From Arachis hypogaea (lineage: Eukaryota > Streptophyta > Magnoliopsida > Fabales > Fabaceae), in NCBI RefSeq assembly GCF_003086295.3, contig NC_092054.1, positions 51,505,353-51,569,352 on the forward strand: a stretch of 64,000 nucleotides of DNA. Reading direction: 5' to 3'. Below are positions 23,060 to 33,860 of the stretch, piece after piece. Under the pieces are notes generated by a model. The model searched no databases and was not told where the DNA came from. It worked only from the letters and a program-made list of their open reading frames with translations. The position numbers were made by a program, and so were the translations under genes. The stretch's first letter is position 1. Each line of letters starts with the position of its first letter.

Positions 23060-23490
23060 AGAGCACACGACGTGCACGCGTCGCTGACGCGTACGCGTCA
23101 GTCAGGTGGGTGCGTGTGAAAAAATAAATTTGACAGAGAGTTGCGAGGGAGTGGCGCTGGAATAGTGCCTTTGGCACAAATTGTTCCACGCGACCGCGTC
23201 GATGACGCGCCCGCGTCATGTGAGAAAACTGCCCCCACGCGTCCGCGTCACTCACTCGAACGCGTGACCTGCAGAATCGACGTAAAAGAGTGTTTGGGCA
23301 GAGAGTTGTGCTGACTTGGGGCATGAAGTGTGCTAAAAGCACAAATTTGGTCACGCGAACGCGTACCCCACGCGTCCGCGTCATTTTTTTCAATATCGGC
23401 CAACCACGCGATCGCATCCCCACGCGTTCGTGTCACTTCAACAGCGCGCCAATCGCGCGATTGCGTGACTCACGCGTCCGCGCCGGTTGC
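23060..23490. repeat. Paired CpG-rich dyads in element B 3' region
   Basis: Six pairs of ACGCGNNCGCGT-like 12-mers (near 23068, 23187, 23235, 23351, 23404 and 23451), each pair with a spacer of about 4-6 bp. Reverse-orientation counterparts are at 32050-32465. Confidence 0.75.
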
Positions 23491-23698
23491 GCCTCATACC
23501 TCTACTAGTTCACCGCCAGTTTTTAATTTTTTTTTATTCTCTCTCCCAAATCCTAAATCTCTCTTGTTCTTTTATCCTTTTGTTCTTATTTCAGTATAAT
23601 ATTTGTTTCTTTCTATTTTCAGTTCTTCTTTGCTTGAGGACAAGCAAACCTTTAAGTTTGGTGTTGACGCTTCGCTTAGAAGTTTTCTGTTTATTCTT

Positions 23699-23770
23699 AT
23701 GGCACCAAAAGGGAGGCGAATCATCTTCACTGAGGAGCACAACCTGAAGAATAAACGACTGCTAGGATAA
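23699..23770 (+). CDS. Conserved 23-codon ORF in element B 3' region
   Basis: ATG to TAA, reading MAPKGRRIIFTEEHNLKNK then RLLG. It starts about 30 bases after a TAAGTTTGGTGTTG motif. Homologues at 14134-14205 and 31764-31835 suggest common ancestry; whether it is a peptide or a relic of a longer ORF is unknown. Confidence 0.3.
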   Translation: MAPKGRRIIFTEEHNLKNKRLLG

Positions 23771-25492
23771 CTAAGGTGGTTGAGTTCCTTTCATTTTTTA
23801 TTCCTCTCCTCTTTGTCTATGTTATGTTCCGGTTTTCTGCTATTTTTCTTCGTTTGTTGCATGATCCTTTATTAGTTAGAATCCTAGGGCTAGTTTAGTT
23901 CTCCTTATTGCTTTAATACTGAAAAGATGTCTCATGTATTACTCACTGAGCTTAAATTCAAATAAAAAATACAAGAGTGATATATTGCATGAGAAAGTGG
24001 GTCTATATTGAAGAATAGTCTTATTTACTTAAATGTGGTGGTATTTTCTGTGATTTTGAATGTATGACATGAATAGTGCATATCTTTTATAGTGAAGTTT
24101 ATGAATGTTAAAATTGTTGGTTCTTGAAAGAATGATGAAAAAAGAGAAATGTCATTGATAATCTGAAAAAATCATAAAATTGATTCTTGAAGCAAGAAAG
24201 AGCAGTGAAAACTACGAAGCTTGCGAAAAAAAAAATATATATATATATATAAAATAAAATAAAAAAATTCAAAAAGAGAAAAAGAAAAAGCAAGCAGAAA
24301 AAGCCAATAACCCTTTAAACTAAAAGACAAAGGATAAAAAGGATCCAAGGCTTTGAGCATTAATGGATAGGAGGGCCCAAAGGAATAAAATCCTGGCCTA
24401 AGCGGCTAAATCAAGGTGTCCCTAACCATGTGCTTGTGGCGTGAAGGTGTCAAGTGAAAAGCTTGAGACTGAGTGGTTAAAGTCGTGGTCCAAAGCAAAA
24501 AGAGTGTGCTTAAGAACTCTGGGCACCTCTAACTGGGGACTCTAGCAAAGCTGAGTCACAATCTAAAAAGGTTCACCCAGTTATGTGTCTGTGGCATTTA
24601 TGTATCTGGTGGTAATACTGGAAAACAAAATACTTAGGGTCACAGCCAAGACTCATAAAGTAGCTGTGTTCAAGAATCAACATACTGAACTAGGAGAGTC
24701 AATAACACTATCTGAATTCTGAGTTCCTATGGATGCCAATCATTCTGAACTTCAAAGGATAAAGTGAGATGCCAAAACTATTCAGGATTGTAGTTGTAAA
24801 CCCCACTATAAGAAGAGACATGAGCTTAATCGAACTCTTATTCTCATGCAAATTCACATCCTAAGCTTATATTAGTTTTGGTTGCTTGAGGACAAGCAAC
24901 AGTTTAAGTTTGGTGTTGTGATGCGTGAGCATCTTTCCTATCTTTTCCTAGTGAATTTGCATCTAAATTGTTGAGTTTAATTAAGAATTAATTATATTTT
25001 AGCCACTATGGATGCTATTTTGAGTTTTGTACAATACTGTTTATTTTAGGTAGCATTTGGATGGATTTGATGGAGTTTCTGCAGAGAAAGAGAAGAAGTC
25101 AAAGAGATAACCAGCGAATACCGACGCAGACGCATGGCTAACGCGACCGCGCAGAATGGAGAAAATCGCAATGACGCGATCGCGTGCCTGACGCGAATGC
25201 GTGGACTGGAATCTGCACAAATGACGCGAACGCGTGGATGACGCAGATGCGTCACATGCGCCACGTGCAGAAAATGTAGAAAAATGCTGGGAGTGATTTC
25301 TGGGCCGTTTTGACCCAGTTCTTAGTCCAGAAATCACAGATTAGAAGCTGCAGAATGGACAAATCAAGTAGTCCCACCCATCAGCTGAAGACTTGTTAAT
25401 TAATTCGAATTTAAATTCAAATCTTATTTTAGGAAAAGATATTATTTTAATTTTAATTTTAGAAATTTGATTTTTAAATTATTAGGATTAGT

Positions 25493-25500
25493 TATAAAAG
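25493..25500 (+). promoter_or_regulatory. LTR TATA box (element B)
   Basis: TATAAAAG about 575 bp into the LTR, conserved in position and sequence in LTR C (30012-30005), LTR D (35295-35288) and both A LTRs (12443-12436, 51199-51192). Probable core promoter marking the U3 side. Confidence 0.55.
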
Positions 25501-26254
25501 GAGGAAGCTTTCCTTCCTTTGTAGAGGTCCTGGGGAGGATCCCATTCCATCCCAATTTACAATCCTAGTTTTCTACTCTGAACTATGAGCAACTAATCCT
25601 CCACTGTTAAGGTTAGGAGCTCTGTCTATTTCTATGGATTAATTTTATTGCTTTTTCTATTTTAATTTATGTATGGATTTATAATTTAAGAATTGTTTTC
25701 GCTCTTTATTTTATGAATTTGGGTGGAACGGAAGTATGACCCTTTTTCTATTTGAGTTCTTGTAAAACTTGGAAAAGCTCTTTACTTGAACAATAGCTTG
25801 AAAATATATTCTCCTAAATTTTAATTATCTGAATTTAACGGGATACGTGACATATAATCCTTTTATTTTTGGGTAATTAGAGTTTTTGTGGCATATAAAC
25901 TGGAAATTGATCATCACCCTCTAATTGGAATTAATTGACCAAGGAATTGGCTGTTGATGAATTTTAGAAGAGACTAGAAAGGTCTAAGGAATTAGGGTCT
26001 AGTCACATATAGTTGCCATAAATTAAATCCTACATGTTTAAAATAGTTAGTAAGAAAAGTTAATTCGGAAAAATAGATAACTCTGAAGCCTTAACTATTT
26101 TCTCCATATTTTATTCTCACCTATTCACCTGTCTGTCTTCAAACTCTTCTTTATTTTTTAATGCTTTTGAACTTCTAAACACTAATTTCTGTCTGTCTAA
26201 CTAATCCTATCAAACGCTGTTGTTGCTTAATCCATCAATCCTCGTGGATTCGAC

Positions 26255-26270
26255 CCTTACTCACGTAAGG
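26255..26270 (+). promoter_or_regulatory. Conserved LTR 3'-domain hairpin, element B copy
   Basis: CCTTAC-TCAC-GTAAGG, after GTGGATTCGAC and before TATTACTTGG, about 60 bp from the LTR end. The F and solo LTRs have CTCAC-TCTATT-GTGAG at the same place. Confidence 0.5.
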
Positions 26271-26338
26271 TATTACTTGGTACGACCTGGTGCACTTGCC
26301 GGTAAGTTTGTGGGTTGTAAAATACCGCATCAAGTTTT

Positions 26339-26356
26339 TGGCGCCGTTGCCGGGGA
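26339..26356 (+). other. Primer binding site for tRNA-Asp (element B)
   Basis: TGGCGCCGTTGCCGGGGA is complementary to the last 18 bases, including CCA, of plant tRNA-Asp(GTC). It follows the LTR by six bases. This primer is typical of Athila and Tat lineages. Confidence 0.9.
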
Positions 26357-26448
26357 GTTGCAATAGAGTGCTAAAGTTATTAATTAGAATTTATTTATTT
26401 GCATTTTATTTTATTTTGCTACTATGAGCTGCCTGTTTCTTTCGTCAA

Positions 26449-28270
26449 ATGACGCGTTCACTTCCTGATCCGCGCTTGCTAATATTCGATCCTGAAATTG
26501 AAAGGACTATTTCACAAATAAGGCGAGCTCGGCGTCGGTTAGTCCGCTCTGAGGGCGGATCTGAAACGTCACTTGAGGAAGAAATCAGCTCCCGTTTTAC
26601 TGATTCGGTTGATTCACGTGCAGACGACATGGCAGAACCTAGGAGAGTTACCATCCAGGAGGAAGGAGCCCCTGATTTTACAATGCAACCGTTTCAAGCG
26701 CATCACCCAGCGGTGGCTACAGATTTTGAAATAAAGACCGCACTACTCAATTTGATGCCCAAGTTTCATGGCTTACCTGCTCAAGAGCCTATCAAGCACC
26801 TGAGAGATTTCCAGGCAGCCTGTTCCACTGTCAGGCGTGACGGTACAGATGAAACTTCAATTTTGCTGAAAGCTTTCCCGTTTTCTCTTGAGGGAAAAGC
26901 AAGAGAGTGGTACTACACTTAACCCCTAGCAAATGTATCCAACTGGGATACGCTCAGAAAAGAGTTTTTGGAGAAATTCTTTCCATCTAAAGTTACTGAT
27001 AAACTAAGGAAAGACATTTCCATGATTTTTCAAGATGACAACGAGACTCTCTTTGAATACTGAGAGTGCTTCAATAATCTTCTGGAAGCATGCCCCCACC
27101 ACATGATCGACAAGATAGTGTTACTCAGCTATATCACACAGGGTATGAGGCCCCAAGATAAGACCACATTGGAAAGTGCTAGCAATGGGTCTATGAAGAA
27201 GTACAAGACCACTGATGAGGCATGGCAATTGATCAGCGATTTAGCTGAATCTACTAGGAACCACAGGCAGAAGCAAGGCCGTTCAAAAGCCGTTGCAGAA
27301 GTATCCTCTAGCAAAGAGACTGCTGCTCTAACTCAGAGTATCTGTGAAATGACCAACTTACTGAAGCAAATGCAATTGAATCAACAACAAGTTCAGTAAG
27401 CTCAATCTCCTTCACCACAGTAAGGCCAACAGTTAGTCCCACAGAGAGTTTGCGGAATTTGTGCTGATTATAGCCATTATACTGATGAATGCCCGCAACT
27501 CCAACAGGAAGACAACATGGTGGCATCCACTCATAACTTCTATGACCGCCCCAACCAAGGGTACAATCAAGGTGGAAATAATAACCATGGATGGCAGGAC
27601 AATTCTAACCAGAATTGGAGGGACAACAATAACAGAGGAGGCAGAGATAATCAGGGAAATCAGAGATGGAATAATAACAACAACAGGCAGCAGAACTAAC
27701 CTTACAGAGCACCTCACCTGAGGCAGTCCCAAGGACCACAGAATACCCAACAGCAGACCTCTCAATTTACCCACCCTTCTTCGTCTCCTAATGAAGAGTT
27801 ACTAAAATTTTTTGAGCGAAGTCAACAGACCATGGAAAATAACATTAATGCCAGTCTGAATGGTCTGACCGCTACTTTACAAGCTCTTGTCTCACAGATT
27901 GGATCAATGCAAAATTCCAATAACCAACCTTCAAGTTCCACTGGAATTCCCTCTCAACCATTATCCAATCCGAAGGGGGGCATTAATGCCATCACCCTAA
28001 GGTCCGGAACCACACTGCAGAAGAGGAATCAGGAGGAGCCAAGCCCACTAGAGCACGCCTCAGCTGAAGAGGTCGTAGAAATAGAAGATGTTGAAGAGGA
28101 AGAGGACATACAGGACATAACTAAAAAAGAAGAAGCCCAACCACAGAAGGAAGCACCAAGAGGCGCAGACATTGCAGAAAACACCACTCCCATTCCATTT
28201 CCACAACTTGCAAGGAAGCCCAAGAAGCAGCTGGAACCCGATCCCAAAATGGTAGAAATATTCAAAAAGG
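26449..28270 (+). pseudogene. Element B Gag
   Basis: Starts MTRSLPDPRLLIFDPEIERT; the capsid region has LLNLMPKFHGLPAQEPIKHL, FPFSLEGKAREWYY and FLEKFFPSKVTDKLR. A CCHC zinc knuckle with C-x2-C-x4-H-x4-C spacing (CGICADYSHYTDEC) is encoded at 27451-27492. Then come Asn/Gln-rich sequence, a coiled-coil-like part and ITLRSG. In-frame stops lie at 26920 (TAA), 27061 (TGA), 27397 (TAA), 27421 (TAA) and 27697 (TAA); four fit CAA to TAA and one TGG to TGA. The border with protease is approximate. Confidence 0.8.
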
Positions 28271-29085
28271 TTGAGGTAACTGTTCCTTTTTTTGATGTTA
28301 TTCAACAGGTACCTAAATATGCAAAGTTTCTAAAAGATTTATGTATACATAAAGACAAAATTAATGGATTAGAAACTATTCCTTTAGGTAGTTCCATATC
28401 TGCTTTAATGGGAGGATTACCTGAGAAGTGTAGTGACCCAGGCCCTTGTATAGTTAGTTGTACTATTAGTGATGTAGTAATTTATGATTGCATGTGTGAT
28501 TTAGGAGCCTGTGTTAGTATAATGCCTTTGCCTATATATGATATTTTGAGGCTCCCTCCCTTAAAAAGGTCGGCAGCTTGTTTTGTGTTAGCAGATAAAA
28601 GCATTATTACAGTGGCTGGAGTTGCTGAAGATGTTTTAGTGAACATTAAAGGGCTTACATTTCCCACTGATTTTTATATCTTGGAGATGTCCCATAATGA
28701 CTCAGATAAGCCATCATCAATCCTACTTGGAAGACCATTCCTGAAGACATCAAAATTCAAATTGGATGCTTTTTCAGGAATATACTCTTTTGAAATAGAT
28801 GGCCGAATAGTAATCTTCAATCTGAATGGAGTCATAAACAACCCTCCAGAAAATCATTCTATCTTCCAGTGTGATGTCATAGATGAAACTGTAGCTGCAG
28901 TTCACAAGGAAGAATTAGAAGAGAGGCACACTGGACAAGGTCCAAGTGTGGGGATCCTCTTGATTGACAATGAGGGCACTTCGGCATTTTCCAAAGTTCC
29001 AGACAATCCAGAGCCTGCCCATGATCAGAAGTTGGAATTAAAACCTCTTCCTCCACACCTCAAATATGCTTATCTTGGTGTTTGA
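28271..29085 (+). pseudogene. Element B aspartic protease, truncated element
   Basis: The active site CDLGACVSIMPLPIYD has Asp at 28498-28500; a Cys replaces the usual Ser/Thr position after DLGA. ILLGRPFLKTSKFKLD is the conserved later strand. The frame is open from 27832 and ends at LPPHLKYAYLGV-stop, where element RT should begin. Past 29087 the sequence switches to the inverted leader of element C, so RT, RNase H and integrase are absent. Confidence 0.8.
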
Positions 29086-29087
29086 AA

Positions 29088-29150
29088 AAATTAAAATTAA
29101 AATGCCTAATCTAAACAATCAAGCAACTAATAGTTGTTAATCACAGTCAA
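29088..29150 (-). other. Leader fragment attached to LTR C
   Basis: On the minus strand this follows the primer site and matches the leader of D (about 34369-34431) almost exactly, then stops at 29088 against the end of the element B protease. It is the left junction of the inverted structure. Confidence 0.6.
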
Positions 29151-29168
29151 TCCCCGGCAACGGCGCCA
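29151..29168 (-). other. Primer binding site for tRNA-Asp (next to LTR C)
   Basis: Reverse complement of TGGCGCCGTTGCCGGGGA, six bases outside LTR C. Its presence means LTR C once served as a 5' LTR as well as being the 3' LTR of element D. Confidence 0.9.
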
Positions 29169-29174
29169 AAAACT

Positions 29175-30589
29175 TGATGCAGTATTTTACAACCCACAAA
29201 CTTACCGGCAAGTGCACCGGGTCGTACCAAGTAATACCTTATGTGAGTAAGGGTCGATCCCACGAGGATTGATGGATTAAGCAACAATAGCATTTGATAG
29301 GATTAGTTAGACAGACAAAAATTAGTGTTTGGAAGTTCAAAAGAATTAAAAAATAAGGAAGAGTTTGAAGACAGGCAGGTGAATAGGTGAGAATAAAATA
29401 TGGAGAAAATAGTTAAGGCTTCAGAGTTATCTATTTTTCCGGATTAACTTTTCTTACTAACTATTTTAAACATGTATGATTTAATTTATGGCAACTATAT
29501 GTGACTAGACCCTAATTCCTTAGACCTTCCTAGTCTCCTCTAAAATTCATCAACAGCCAATTCCTTGGTCAATTAATTCCAATTAGAGGGTGATAATCAA
29601 TTTCCAGTTTATATGCCACAAAAACTCTAATTACCCAAAAATAAAAGGATTATATGTCACGTATCCCGTTAAATTCAGATAATTAAAATTTAGGAGAATA
29701 TATTTTCAAGCTATTGTTCAAGTAAAGAGCTTTTCCAAGTTTTACAAGAACTCATAGAAAAAGGGTCATACTTCTGTTCCACCCAAATTCATAAAATAAA
29801 GAGTGAAAACAACCCTTAAATTATAAATCCATACATAAATTAAAATAGAAAAAGCAATAAAATTAATCCATAGAAATAGACAGAGCTCCTAACCTTAATA
29901 GTGGAGGATTAGTTGCTCATAGTTCAGAGTAGAAAACTAGGATTGTAAATTGGGATGGAATGGGATCCTCCCCAAGACCTCTACAAAGGAAGGAAAGCTT
30001 CCTCCTTTTATAACTAATCCTAATAAATTTAAAAATCTAATATCTAAAACTAAAAATTAAAATAATATCCTTTCCTAATTTAAGATTTGAATTTAAATTT
30101 GAATTAATTAACAGATCTTCAGTTGATGGGTGGGGACCACTTGTTCTGTCCATTTTGCAGCTTCTAATCTGTGTTTTCTGGGCTGAAAATTGAGTTAAAA
30201 CATCCTAGAAATCGCCCCCTGCGTTTTTCTGCGTTTTCTGCACGTGGTGCATGTGACGCGTCCGCGTCGTCCACGCGTTCGCGTCATTTGTGCAGATTCC
30301 AGTCCACGCGTTCGCGTCAGGCACGCGATCGCGTCATTGCGATCTCCTCCATTCCGCGCGGTCGCGTGAGCCATGCGTCCGCGTTGGTATTCGCTGGTCA
30401 TCTCCTTGGTTTCTTCTCTTTCTCTGCAGAAACTTCATCAAATCCATTCGAATGCTACCTAAAATTAATAAAATTGCACAAAACTCAAAATAGCATCCAT
30501 AGTGGCTAAAATATAATTAATTCTTAATTAAACTCAACAAATTGGATGCAAATTCACTAGGAAAAGATAGGAAAGATGCTCACGCATCA
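29175..30589 (-). repeat. LTR C, 3' LTR of element D (1415 bp)
   Basis: On the minus strand TGATGCGTGAGCATC (30589) to TGCATCA (29175). TATAAAAG at 30012-30005; dyad pairs at 30252-30388. It differs from LTR D by a 51-bp longer dyad region and scattered substitutions. Confidence 0.85.
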
Positions 30590-31257
30590 CAACACCAAAC
30601 TTAAACTGTTGCTTGTCCTCAAGCAACCAAAACTAATATAAGCTTAGGATGTGAATTTGCATGAGAATGAGAGTTTGATTAAGCCCATGTCTCTTCTTAT
30701 AGTGGGGTCTACAACTGCAAACCTGAACAGTTTTGGCATCTCACTTTATCCTTTGAAGTTTAGAATGATTGGCATCCATAAGAACTCAGAATTCATATAG
30801 TGTTATTGATTCTCCTAGTTCAGTATGTTGATTCTTGAACACAGCTACTTTATGAGTCTTGGCCGTGACCCTAAGCATTTTGTTTTCCAGTATTACCACC
30901 GGATACATAAATGCCACAGACATATAACTGGGTGAACCTTTTCAGATTGCGACTCAGCTTTGCTAGAGTCCCCAGTTAGAGGTGCCCAGAGTTCTTAAGC
31001 ACACTCTTTTTGCTTTGGATCACGACTTTAACCACTCAGTCTCAAGCTTTTCACTTGACACCTTCACGCCACAAGCACATGGTTAGGGACAGCTTGATTT
31101 AGCCGCTTAGGCCAGGATTTTATTCCTTTGGGCCCTCCTATCCATTAATGCTCAAAGCCTTGGATTCTTTTTATCCTTTGCCTTTTAGTTTAGAGGGTTA
31201 TTGGCTTTTTCTGCTTGCTTTTTCTTTTTCTCTTTTTGAATTTATTTTATTTTATTT

Positions 31258-31260
<3 letters not shown>

Positions 31261-31307
<47 letters not shown>
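31261..31307. repeat. (TA)n microsatellite
   Basis: About 23 TA units in the element D 3' region. The equivalent site in the next copy (36491-36525) has about 17 units, and in element B only about 8-9 units (24236-24252). Confidence 0.9.
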
Positions 31308-31309
<2 letters not shown>

Positions 31310-31763
31310 GCAAGCTTCGTAGTTTTCACTTCTTTTTCTTGCTTCAAGAACCAATTTTATGATTTTCTCATATTATCAATAACATTTCTCTTTTTTCATC
31401 ATTCTTTCAAGAACCAACAATTTTAACATTCATAAACTTCACTATAAAAAATATGCACTATTCATGTCATTCATTCAGAATCACAGAAAATACCACCACA
31501 TTTAAGTAAATAAGACTATTCTTCAATATAGACCCACTTTCTCATGCAATATATCACTGCTGTATTTTTTATTTGAATTTAAGCTCAGTGAGTAATACAT
31601 GAGACATCTTTTCAGAATTAAAGCAATAGGAAGAACTAAACTAGTCCTAGGATTCTAACTAATAAAGGATCATGCAACAAACAAAGAAAAATAGCAGAAA
31701 ACCGGAACATAACATAGACAAAGAGGGGAGGAATAAAAAATGAAAGGAACTCAACCACCTTAG

Positions 31764-31835
31764 TTATCCTAGCAGTCATTTATTCTTCAGGTTGTGCTCC
31801 TCAGTGAAGATGATTCACATCCCTTTTGGTGCCAT
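31764..31835 (-). pseudogene. Broken copy of the 23-codon ORF
   Basis: Reads MAPKGM then TGA where element B has MAPKGRR; the rest (IIFTEEHNLKNK) is conserved. The break fits a CGA to TGA change. Confidence 0.3.
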
Positions 31836-32049
31836 AGGAATAAACAGAAAACTTCTAAGCGAAGCGTCAACACCAAACTTAAAGGTTTGCTTTTCCTCAA
31901 GCAAAGAAGAACTGAAAATATAAAGAAACAAATATTATACTGAAATAAGAATAAAAGGATAAAAGAACAAGAGAGATTTAGGATTTGGGAGAGAGAAAAA
32001 AAATTAAAAACTGGCGGCGAACTGGTTGAGGTGTGCGGCGCAAGCGGCG

Positions 32050-32465
32050 CGGACATGTGAGTCACGCGATCGCGCGATTAGCGCGCTGTTGAAGTGACAC
32101 GAACGCGTGGGGGATGCGATCGCGTGGATGGCTGATATTGAAAAAAACAACGCGGACGCATGGGGTACGCGTTCGCGTGACCAAATTTGTGCTTTTAGAA
32201 CACTTCTTGCCCCAAGCCAGCACAACTCTCTGCCCAAACACTCTTTTACGTCGATTTTGCAGGTCACGTGTTCGCGTGAGTGACGCGGACGCGTGGGGGG
32301 CAGTTTTCTCACATGACGTGGGCGCGTCATCGACGCGGTCACGTGGAACAATTTGTGCCAAAGGCACTATTCCAGCGCCACTCCCTCACAACTCTCTGTC
32401 AAATTTATTTTTTCACACGCACCCACCTGACTGACGCGTACGCGTTAGCGACGCGTGCGCGTCGT
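32050..32465. repeat. Paired CpG-rich dyads in element D 3' region
   Basis: About six pairs of ACGCGNNCGCGT-like 12-mers in the same order and spacing as 23060-23490, in reverse orientation. Several CpGs have decayed to TG or CA. Confidence 0.75.
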
Positions 32466-32621
32466 GTGCTCTTTTTTTTTTGGAATATAGCTTGAGGTGT
32501 TCGGTTCCTATTATAAAATAGCTGCATGATCAGAAAATTAGTAAGAACTTAATAAAAATCAACTAAGTAAAAACTACTACTACGAAAAATAACTAAGAAT
32601 GAAAAAGAACGATCATACCAC

Positions 32622-32639
32622 GGTGGGTTGTCTCCCACC
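32622..32639 (-). promoter_or_regulatory. Conserved post-ORF hairpin, element D copy
   Basis: Minus strand GGTGGG-AGACAA-CCCACC, 21 bases after the gag-like ORF stop (32661-32663) and preceded by GTGCTT. Confidence 0.6.
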
Positions 32640-32660
32640 AAGCACTTTTAGTTAAAGTCC

Positions 32661-33860
32661 TTAAGTTGGACATGTTGTGAGCTTCTTGTCATGGTGGCTT
32701 GTGCTTGTACTGATCCAGGAATCTCCACCAATGTTTGTAATTCCAATGGCTACGGGATCCCAAACTAGGTGCATAAAGCCTTTGAAGCAAGTGACAAGGC
32801 CCCAAGAATGTTGATTGTGGGAATGAATTCCAGGGTCCCAAACCTTGATTTTACACCCGTCTTCTTGTGTATCACCATTGTTTCCACCGGGTGGCAATTG
32901 ATATGAATTCTCACAGAGACATCCAAACAACTTTCTAGACCCATTCAATTGAGCTCTACACCAATTCTTGCACTTCAATTCGGAGCATGCAACCATGTTG
33001 AACCTTGCTTGATAACTCTTACCACTAACCATCTTCCTCTTACTCTTAATGCCACAAAGAGCTCTAAGTTGACCATCTGTCTCCAGTAGCCCATATTCAA
33101 GTGGGAATGTAAAGGTTAAAGATAAAAATTTTACCCACTTGAATGTTGTATTGGATAGTGATGGCTTTGGGAGGGGTCTTGCAAGCTCTACTCCCTTGTA
33201 TTCTTCTTTGAATTCTTCCACTTCTTTGCAGGCTTCCTCAATTTCAACCTCTTCCTCTTGGTAGCTGTCTTCTAATTCAATCTCTTATTCATTGCTTACC
33301 AAGGGCATGGGAGGTTGTGCATCTTCCTCCTTTGTGGTTGTATCTTCCTCCTTTGTTTTTGCATCTTCCTCTTCTTCCATGTGTGAGGATGGAAAGTTCT
33401 CTAGTTCATTGGAGTATGAACTCTTTTGATTGATTTCCTCACTTTCTTCTATAGGATCTTGTATTATATTTCTTGGGAAGGAATTTGCTTGCACCTCTTC
33501 CTGTGACTTGATAATCGACTGCACATGCTTCTCTATATTTTTGACACTTGTCTTTATATCCTGTAAGAATTCTTTCATGAGAATCTCAAGATCTGATGGT
33601 ATTTGAAATGAATAAGGAGGAGGTGATGGTTCTTGATAAGTGTAAAAAGAGGATAGTTCTTGATATGGATAGAGAGGTGGTGGTTCTTGGTATGGATATG
33701 GAGATGGTGGTTCTTGATATGTATATGGAGATGGTGGTTCTTGATAGTTGGAACATGGAACATTGAAGTTTCTTTGGTTTTGACCTTGCCAACCAAAATT
33801 CGGGTAGTTCCCCCATTCATAATGATATGAATTACTACTCAGGTGTGAGTAGTAACCCAT
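32661..33860 (-). pseudogene. Element D Gag-C-terminal-like protein
   Basis: One frame of about 400 codons broken only by TAA at 33285-33287 (fits CAA to TAA). It opens MGYYSHLSSNSYHYEWGNYP, then NFGWQGQNQRNF (residues 21-32, cf. NFGWRDQPQR in Gag A), five YQEPPSPY-type repeats, and a coiled-coil-like VKNIEKHVQSIIKSQEE region that aligns with the C-terminal part of Gag A. The second half (KFLSLTFTFPLEYGLL, CRAQLNGSRKLFGCLCENSY, VWDPGIHSHNQHSWG) is cysteine- and tryptophan-containing sequence I do not recognise. No capsid, zinc knuckle or enzyme domain. Confidence 0.55.

Larger units (their letters stand above)
22888..24918 (+). other. Element B 3' region
   Basis: Non-coding, homologous in reverse orientation to 30590-32643. 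In order it has the post-ORF hairpin, CpG dyad pairs (23060-23490), GAGGACAAGCAAACC...TAAGTTTGGTGTTGACG (23636-23668), a 23-codon ORF, a T/A-rich part, and GAGGACAAGCAACAG...TAAGTTTGGTGTTG directly before the LTR. Confidence 0.65.
24919..26332 (+). repeat. Element B LTR (1414 bp)
   Basis: Begins TGATGCGTGAGCATC and ends ACCGCATCA, six bases before the primer site. CpG-rich dyads at about 25125-25270, TATAAAAG at 25493-25500, and the CCTTAC-TCAC-GTAAGG hairpin at 26255-26270. It has internal 3' sequence on its left and a primer site on its right, so it is shared by two element units. Confidence 0.85.
22888..29087 (+). mobile_element. Element B: rearranged gag-protease Ty3/gypsy sequence
   Basis: A plus-strand block made of a 3' region (22888-24918), one LTR (24919-26332), a tRNA-Asp primer site, gag and protease (to 29085). 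The LTR therefore acts as the 3' LTR of the left part and the 5' LTR of the right part, as in a tandem element. Neither end is a normal terminus: the left starts in mid-3' region and the right stops at the protease/RT border. No target duplication was found. B belongs to the same LTR family as A, C and D. Confidence 0.65.
30590..32621 (-). other. Element D 3' region
   Basis: Non-coding; mirror image of 22910-24918. Contains TAAGTTTGGTGTTG motifs at the LTR edge and near 31868-31881, a (TA)n tract, a broken 23-codon ORF and dyad pairs. Confidence 0.65.

Noticed and set aside
23040..23600. Overlapping Arg/Ser/Ala-rich frames on both strands
   Set aside because: They are produced by the CGCG dyad repeats, and similar frames appear wherever the dyads occur. 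No domain is visible.
26339..26356. tRNA-Asp gene fragment
   Set aside because: Only the 18-nt complement of the tRNA 3' end is present, directly after an LTR, which is a primer site and not a tRNA gene.
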